Source of the DNA: a bacterium
GTDB taxonomy: Bacteria > Pseudomonadota > Alphaproteobacteria > Rs-D84
DNA: 9,892 nt
NCBI GenBank assembly: GCA_014802705.1
Contig: JAAVBR010000056.1
Coordinates: forward strand, 1-9,892
Direction of reading: 5' to 3'
Of the stretch, positions 7,237-9,892 are shown piece after piece. The notes under the pieces were generated by a model. It was not told the origin of the DNA, made no database searches, and worked only from the letters and a program-made list of their open reading frames with translations. Each line of letters opens with the position of its first letter. Position 1 is the stretch's first letter. Made by a program: the position numbers and the translations under genes.

Positions 7237-8466
7237 TTACACCACCCGGCCGATAAACATATCGTCCCGAACATCGGTCAATTCAACATCGCAAATCGTG
7301 CGGGATACAATCGGCGCGCCCACAATCCGCACCGGCATGTCATGCGGGTCACGCGCCATATTGTCATTTTCGACCAAGACCGACACCACCTGTCCCACAC
7401 GCGCCGCCATCCATGTGGCGCGGGCCGCATCGGCCACGGCCATAATTTGATGCACGCGTGATTTGGACGTGGCGCGCAACACCTGGCCCGGCATATCGGC
7501 CGCGGGTGTGCCGGGACGCGGCGAAAACGGAAAGGCATGAATGCGCACCACCCCCAATTCCCGGGCCAGTTCCAATGTTTCACGGAACAATTCGTCTGTT
7601 TCGCCGGGGAATCCGCAGATAATATCCCAACTGAATGTCACGTCCGGGGCCGCGGCCACAATTTGACGCACCATGTCCGCCGTGTGCCGCCGCCCCATGG
7701 CGGCCAAGATCGGATCCGATCCCGCCTGCATCGATAAATGTAAATGCGGCATCATGCGCGCATCGCGGTGCATTAAATCAATAATATTGAAAATCTGGGG
7801 CGACGCCGGATCCATGGACGACAGGCGCAAACGCTGAATTTCCGGCACATCCCGCAACAGGTCCGCACACACATCCCCAATCAAGCGCCCATCGCGGGCG
7901 TATGACGCACTGTCCACGCCGGTCAAGACCACCTCATAAAAGCCCGCCGCCACGGCCGCGCGCGCGTCCGCCACAATATCGGCATAATCAAACGACACCG
8001 ACGGCCCGCGCAGCAATCGCGTCACGCAATACGCACACGCGTGGTTGCAGCCGTTTTGAACCTGAATAAATTTCTTGGACAGGTTATTTTCACGCGGCAA
8101 CGCCCCAATCATGTCGGGGGTCGCCATGCCACACGGCACGGCACGCAGCCCGCGGACATAGGCATCCAAATTCCGCTTGTCCTGGTTCGCAATCACAATG
8201 GCGTGGGGAATATCCCGAAACAGGTCCGGATTGCGCGTCGCCGCACACCCCGTGATAAACAGGGGCACATTCGGGTTTTCCCGGGCGATTTTACGAATGG
8301 ACTGGGCGGATTGGCGCTCCGCCTCGGCTGTGACGGCACAGGTATTGATCACGATGCCCGCGCCCACATGGGGGGCCAGCATGGCCTGGATCTTTTCCGA
8401 TTCCAACGCGTTCAGGCGACACCCAAAAGATAAAGTTTTTATATTTTCCACTTGCATTTTTCCCAT
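7237..8466 (-). CDS. mtaB: tRNA (t6A37) methylthiotransferase MtaB, radical SAM
   Basis: Adds a methylthio group to N6-threonylcarbamoyladenosine at position 37 of ANN-decoding tRNAs, giving ms2t6A. It is 409 aa with the standard three parts. The N-terminal UPF0004 domain has the cluster-binding cysteines C16 (SFGCRLNALESEK), C43 (NTCAVT) and C74 (ITGCAAT). The radical SAM domain has CNHACAYC (C140, C144, C147). A C-terminal TRAM-like part starts near VGQVVSVLVE. GCRLN and NTCAVTAEAE point to the MtaB branch; MiaB and RimO carry different motifs there. The start is ambiguous: ATG 8466 lies only a few nt from the predicted transcription start, while ATG 8457 (MQVENIK) has GGGA just upstream and would drop three residues. 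The gene is divergent from rpoZ. Confidence 0.93.
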   Translation of the reverse strand: MGKMQVENIKTLSFGCRLNALESEKIQAMLAPHVGAGIVINTCAVTAEAERQSAQSIRKIARENPNVPLFITGCAATRNPDLFRDIPHAIVIANQDKRNLDAYVRGLRAVPCGMATPDMIGALPRENNLSKKFIQVQNGCNHACAYCVTRLLRGPSVSFDYADIVADARAAVAAGFYEVVLTGVDSASYARDGRLIGDVCADLLRDVPEIQRLRLSSMDPASPQIFNIIDLMHRDARMMPHLHLSMQAGSDPILAAMGRRHTADMVRQIVAAAPDVTFSWDIICGFPGETDELFRETLELARELGVVRIHAFPFSPRPGTPAADMPGQVLRATSKSRVHQIMAVADAARATWMAARVGQVVSVLVENDNMARDPHDMPVRIVGAPIVSRTICDVELTDVRDDMFIGRVV

Positions 8467-8475
8467 CTATGGGGC

Positions 8476-8503
8476 ATTATAACGGGGTTTCGAATGATTT
8501 CAA
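8476..8503 (-). promoter_or_regulatory. Promoter of mtaB, with symmetrical -10 shared with rpoZ
   Basis: On the minus strand TTGAAA (8503-8498) and TATAAT (8481-8476) are 16 bp apart, a good sigma70 match. Transcription should begin near 8469. The same bases read on the plus strand give TATAAC (8478-8483), a plausible -10 for rpoZ, although its -35 is poor (CATTTT at 17 bp). The inverted repeat CCCAT-CT-ATGGG (8462-8473) covers the mtaB start and could be an operator; this is inference. Confidence 0.7.
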
Positions 8504-8517
8504 CAAAGGAATTTATG

Positions 8518-8913
8518 ATGGCCCGTACGACGAATTCAGACACTTTACCCTATGTAGACAGTCGTTTTGAACTGGGGATGTTAGCGTCCCAACGCGTTCG
8601 CGATCTGAATGGGGGTGTGGAATCTGTTGTGGACAAAGACGACGATAAACTGACGGTGGTTGCCCTGCGCGAAATTGCCAGCGGCAAATTGGACATCGCC
8701 ACGGTGCGTCATGAATTTGTTCAATCGTACAAAGAAAATCCGGTGTCCGACGCCACCGAAGAATCGTTAGAGGTTGAAAACGAAGATCCGATGCTGCGCG
8801 AAATTGACGCAGAATTGGAAAACGCGTTGGTAGATGATGCCGACGATGATGACACGGCCACCGATGAAGAAATGGACGCCACCGCCGAAATGGCAGACGT
8901 CGCGGCCGAATAA
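8518..8913 (+). CDS. rpoZ: RNA polymerase omega subunit
   Basis: The small omega subunit, which helps beta-prime folding and core assembly, 131 aa. The core (about 1-70) shows the family blocks: MARTTN, SRFELGMLASQRVRDL (15-30), then VDKDDDKLTVVALREIASGKLD (38-59). The remainder is an acidic, probably disordered tail rich in D and E (about 78-131), longer than in E. coli (91 aa) and of the kind seen in alphaproteobacteria. Start choice: AAAGGA at 8505-8510 is 7 nt before the ATG at 8518; the adjacent ATG at 8515 would add one Met. The upstream open frame to 8452 overlaps mtaB and is not omega-like. It is followed 18 bp later by tRNA-Ser with no terminator between. Confidence 0.93.
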   Translation: MARTTNSDTLPYVDSRFELGMLASQRVRDLNGGVESVVDKDDDKLTVVALREIASGKLDIATVRHEFVQSYKENPVSDATEESLEVENEDPMLREIDAELENALVDDADDDDTATDEEMDATAEMADVAAE

Positions 8914-8931
8914 GAACAAGACACAAGACCC

Positions 8932-9022
8932 GGAGACGTCGCATAGTTGGTCTAGTGCGCTACATTGGAAATGTAGTATACCGGCAACGGTATCAAGGGT
9001 TCGAATCCCTTCGTCTCCGCCA
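8932..9022 (+). tRNA. tRNA-Ser (GGA anticodon)
   Basis: The acceptor stem GGAGACG pairs with CGTCTCC (9012-9018), then discriminator G and encoded CCA (9019-9022). D arm: GCA..TGC around the TAGTTGGTCTAG loop. Anticodon stem CTACA/TGTAG with loop TTGGAAA gives anticodon GGA (serine, UCC/UCU). The long variable arm TATACCGGCAACGGTATC is the class II feature of tRNA-Ser. T arm AAGGG-TTCGAAT-CCCTT. There is no separate promoter in the 18 bp after rpoZ, so it is probably processed from the rpoZ transcript. Confidence 0.96.
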
Positions 9023-9028
9023 GGAATT

Positions 9029-9067
9029 AAAATCTTAAAACCACCCGAATGGGTGGTTTTTGATTTT
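9029..9067 (+). terminator. Terminator after tRNA-Ser
   Basis: Stem AAAACCACCC (9037-9046) / GGGTGGTTTT (9051-9060) with GAAT loop and a T-rich tail. An outer AAAATC (9029-9034) / GATTTT (9062-9067) lengthens the stem. It stops the rpoZ-tRNA transcript. The same module reappears at 9673-9710. Confidence 0.88.
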
Positions 9068-9075
9068 AACGGGCG
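9038..9075 (+). repeat. 38-bp terminator module, copy 1
   Basis: Identical to 9673-9710 apart from one base in the hairpin loop (GAAT here, AAAT there). The two copies are direct repeats 635 bp apart, enclosing the hairpins and the 71-aa gene. The tail TGATTTTAACGGGCGGGAC (9061-9079) also occurs at 9299-9317. Confidence 0.9.
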
Positions 9076-9076
9076 G

Positions 9077-9087
9077 GACGAAGGGAT
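9077..9087 (-). repeat. Inverted 11-bp copy of the tRNA-Ser T-arm/acceptor segment
   Basis: GACGAAGGGAT is the exact reverse complement of ATCCCTTCGTC inside the tRNA (9005-9015), and also of 9286-9296. It could pair with the precursor tRNA 3' end or be a remnant of rearrangement. Confidence 0.6.
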
Positions 9088-9088
9088 A

Positions 9089-9119
9089 CGTGTTATGCCG
9101 ATACAATCGGCATAACACG
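9089..9119. repeat. Perfect 14-bp hairpin with ACA triloop
   Basis: CGTGTTATGCCGAT (9089-9102) and ATCGGCATAACACG (9106-9119) pair perfectly around ACA. No T run follows, so it is not a normal terminator. It could be a recombinase or protein site, a cruciform, or part of a small RNA. Confidence 0.8.
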
Positions 9120-9127
9120 AATACGAA

Positions 9128-9203
9128 GACGAACAATTTTACAAAAATCCAAAAAACGGATGTGGTTAATCAGAGTTTTTTGTGATTTTTGTTATTGTTT
9201 GTC
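9128..9203. repeat. Large AT-rich inverted repeat
   Basis: Arms 9141-9157 and 9175-9192 pair over 17 bp with one bulged base (ACAAAAATC-C-AAAAAAC against its complement). An outer AACAAT/ATTGTT (9132-9137 / 9194-9199) and GAC/GTC (9128-9130 / 9201-9203) extend the structure. The loop is 9158-9174. The form is that of a MITE-like insertion or structured RNA. Confidence 0.7.
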
Positions 9204-9214
9204 GAGGACAGGAA

Positions 9215-9227
9215 TTCGTCTCCGCCA
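9215..9227 (+). repeat. Displaced 13-bp copy of the tRNA 3' end including CCA
   Basis: TTCGTCTCCGCCA is identical to tRNA positions 9010-9022 and 205 bp downstream of it. It is the kind of direct repeat left when an element integrates at a tRNA 3' end (attL/attR). No integrase gene lies between. The upstream 8 bp CAGGAATT (9209-9216) also matches 9021-9028. Confidence 0.65.
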
Positions 9228-9228
9228 C

Positions 9229-9266
9229 TAATAATAAAAATGCCCGGTCGGACATTTTTATTATTA
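9229..9266. repeat. 14-bp AT-rich hairpin just after the displaced CCA
   Basis: TAATAATAAAAATG (9229-9242) pairs with CATTTTTATTATTA (9253-9266) around CCCGGTCGGA. It follows the displaced tRNA 3' end by one base, so together they imitate a tRNA end plus terminator. A weak terminator in either direction is possible. Confidence 0.7.
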
Positions 9267-9284
9267 TCCGCGTCGGCGCAAGCC

Positions 9285-9317
9285 AATCCCTTCGTCTCTG
9301 ATTTTAACGGGCGGGAC
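9285..9317 (+). repeat. Collapsed 33-bp copy of tRNA 3' end joined to terminator tail
   Basis: Bases 9285-9298 equal tRNA 9004-9017 (AATCCCTTCGTCTC), and 9299-9317 equal 9061-9079 (TGATTTTAACGGGCGGGAC). The copy is therefore the original flank with 43 bp (9018-9060, acceptor end plus terminator hairpin) removed precisely. It shows a duplication of the tRNA flank followed by deletion, or a recombination scar. Confidence 0.75.
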
Positions 9318-9327
9318 CACAAAAAAA

Positions 9328-9356
9328 TTGACATTTAACATTCCTAGTGCAACAAT
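9328..9356 (+). promoter_or_regulatory. Promoter of the 71-aa gene
   Basis: A perfect TTGACA (9328-9333) lies 17 bp from AACAAT (9351-9356), which is preceded by TGC (extended -10). Transcription near 9363 would give an unusually long leader of about 88 nt. Confidence 0.65.
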
Positions 9357-9372
9357 ACCCCTGAAAGTGAAA

Positions 9373-9417
9373 GTTTTGCAAATGCTTCACCCCATATTCA
9401 ATCATAGCATACAAAAC
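9373..9417 (+). promoter_or_regulatory. Leader hairpin upstream of the 71-aa gene
   Basis: GTTTTG (9373-9378) pairs with CAAAAC (9412-9417) and ATGCT (9382-9386) with AGCAT (9406-9410), with a small asymmetric internal loop and a 19-nt apical loop (9387-9405). It lies wholly inside the predicted 5' leader and ends 23 nt before the ribosome site. I recognise no riboswitch class. Confidence 0.45.
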
Positions 9418-9450
9418 TGAACCGAAATATTTAAACCAAAAGGAAAACAG

Positions 9451-9666
9451 ATGGAATATCCACAATACTTTGTTGCATTAGTCAAAGCAACATACCCCAA
9501 AAGCCCGGATTTGCATAAAGCCTTGGACAAAGGCAGCGAAATTGTGGGGCGTTATCTGGACGACTCTTCGGTTATTAAATTGCAAAAAAACACCAGTGCC
9601 CTTAACCGGGTCAAGTTCGAACTTTACAATCTGTGGTTGGAAATTTACCGCGAACAAAAGCGCTAG
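9451..9666 (+). CDS. Hypothetical 71-aa protein
   Basis: Not recognised. A small soluble protein with no signal peptide or membrane helix, predicted largely helical, ending in a charged segment (VKFELYNLWLEIYREQKR). The middle LDKGSEIVGRYLDDSSVIKLQ has no motif I can name. It looks real: perfect -35 and extended -10 upstream, AGGA (9441-9444) 6 nt before the ATG, and a terminator 6 nt after the TAG stop. It lies between two copies of the 38-bp terminator module, next to the repeat zone beside tRNA-Ser, and is more AT-rich than the housekeeping genes. That placing suggests an accessory cargo gene, perhaps regulatory or a toxin/antitoxin orphan; function is unknown. Confidence 0.7.
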   Translation: MEYPQYFVALVKATYPKSPDLHKALDKGSEIVGRYLDDSSVIKLQKNTSALNRVKFELYNLWLEIYREQKR

Positions 9667-9672
9667 TATTCT

Positions 9673-9710
9673 AAACCACCCAAATGGGTGGTTTTTGATT
9701 TTAACGGGCG
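9673..9710 (+). terminator. Terminator of the 71-aa gene; 38-bp module, copy 2
   Basis: Stem AAACCACCC (9673-9681) / GGGTGGTTT (9686-9694), loop AAAT, T tail to 9696. It duplicates 9038-9075 including the non-terminator tail GATTTTAACGGGCG, so the copies are related by duplication and do not merely resemble one another as terminators. Confidence 0.88.
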
Positions 9711-9738
9711 AATCTGCCGACACCGCGCCCTGCGGCCA

Positions 9739-9865
9739 CCCCTCTACAGGAGGGGAACTTTTCCCAGGCTTGTCGTCATCCCGGCGAAGGCCGGGATCCA
9801 TTGTGATCCGTAGTATTCAAATTTAAATTCTTAAGCACTCTTGTCATTCCCGCGTAGGCGGGAAT
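9739..9865. repeat. Cluster of palindromic intergenic repeats
   Basis: Three hairpins: CCCCTC/GAGGGG (9739-9755); ATCCCGGC-GAAG-GCCGGGAT (9778-9797); ATTCCCGC-GTAG-GCGGGAAT (9846-9865). The second and third share the frame 'TCRT.CCCG....CGGGA' and resemble palindromic repeats dispersed in many proteobacterial genomes. No gene is visible from 9711 to 9892. Confidence 0.75.
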
Positions 9866-9892
9866 AAGGTCTACTAACCTAAGGCATCGTGC

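Larger units (their letters stand above)
9023..9450. other. Gene-free 428-bp repeat zone
   Basis: I see no coding gene here. It holds the tRNA terminator, an inverted tRNA fragment, three hairpins, two displaced tRNA 3' ends, and then the promoter and structured leader of the 71-aa gene. Base composition is clearly more AT-rich than the genes to the left. Confidence 0.8.

Noticed and set aside
8452..8517. Longer N-terminus for rpoZ
   Set aside because: It overlaps mtaB and the divergent promoter; omega proteins begin at MAR and AAAGGA is well placed for ATG 8518.
8834..9115. 93-aa plus-strand ORF
   Set aside because: It crosses the end of rpoZ in another frame and the entire tRNA-Ser gene.
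9478..9801. 107-aa minus-strand ORF beginning MDPGLRRDD
   Set aside because: Its start is made by the palindromic repeat at 9778-9797, and it runs antisense through the 71-aa gene and its terminator. Peptides of this kind are common artefacts of such repeats.
9739..9865. CRISPR array
   Set aside because: The hairpins differ in sequence and spacing and there are no repeated spacer-sized intervals or cas genes.

Overview
The window reads as chromosomal DNA of a GC-rich alphaproteobacterium, probably a compact and possibly host-associated lineage. This rests on an omega subunit with a long acidic tail, an MCE/Mla-type lipid transporter whose permease carries a fused STAS-like domain and whose partner is a PqiC-like lipoprotein, very tight gene packing, and 'CATCCCGGC-GAAG-GCCGGGAT' palindromic repeats at the right edge. 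The species cannot be named from the sequence alone.

Layout. Positions 1-1635 (+) are the 3' part of alaS. The enzyme stops just after its editing domain and is followed at once by a strong terminator, so it lacks the usual C-terminal (C-Ala) domain. Positions 1760-2704 (+) hold a stand-alone gene behind a near-consensus sigma70 promoter. Its 314-aa product is almost entirely an array of six helix-turn-helix-like units about 49 residues apart. I do not recognise it as a named family, and it is the most novel item here. Positions 2770-3936 (+) encode a BaiN/HI0933-like flavoprotein. Positions 7161-3993 (-) form an mlaE-mlaF-mlaD-lipoprotein operon with 4-bp overlaps or 1-bp gaps, ending in a terminator that faces the flavoprotein gene. 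Positions 8466-7237 (-) encode MtaB, a tRNA t6A37 methylthiotransferase. It is divergent from rpoZ (8518-8913, +), with a symmetrical -10 region between the two genes. A tRNA-Ser(GGA) gene follows rpoZ by 18 bp and is probably cut out of the same transcript.

Right end (9023-9892). After the tRNA the sequence changes character. It is AT-rich and contains two displaced copies of the tRNA 3' end, three long hairpins, a 38-bp terminator module repeated 635 bp apart, and a 71-aa hypothetical gene with its own promoter and structured leader. It ends in palindromic intergenic repeats. This looks like a small remodelled integration site or cassette at a tRNA gene.

How it works together. Most genes are housekeeping: translation (alaS, tRNA-Ser, mtaB), transcription (rpoZ) and envelope lipid transport (mla-like). 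The two items that ordinary annotation does not explain are the tandem-HTH protein and the repeat-rich tRNA-Ser flank with its small ORF.
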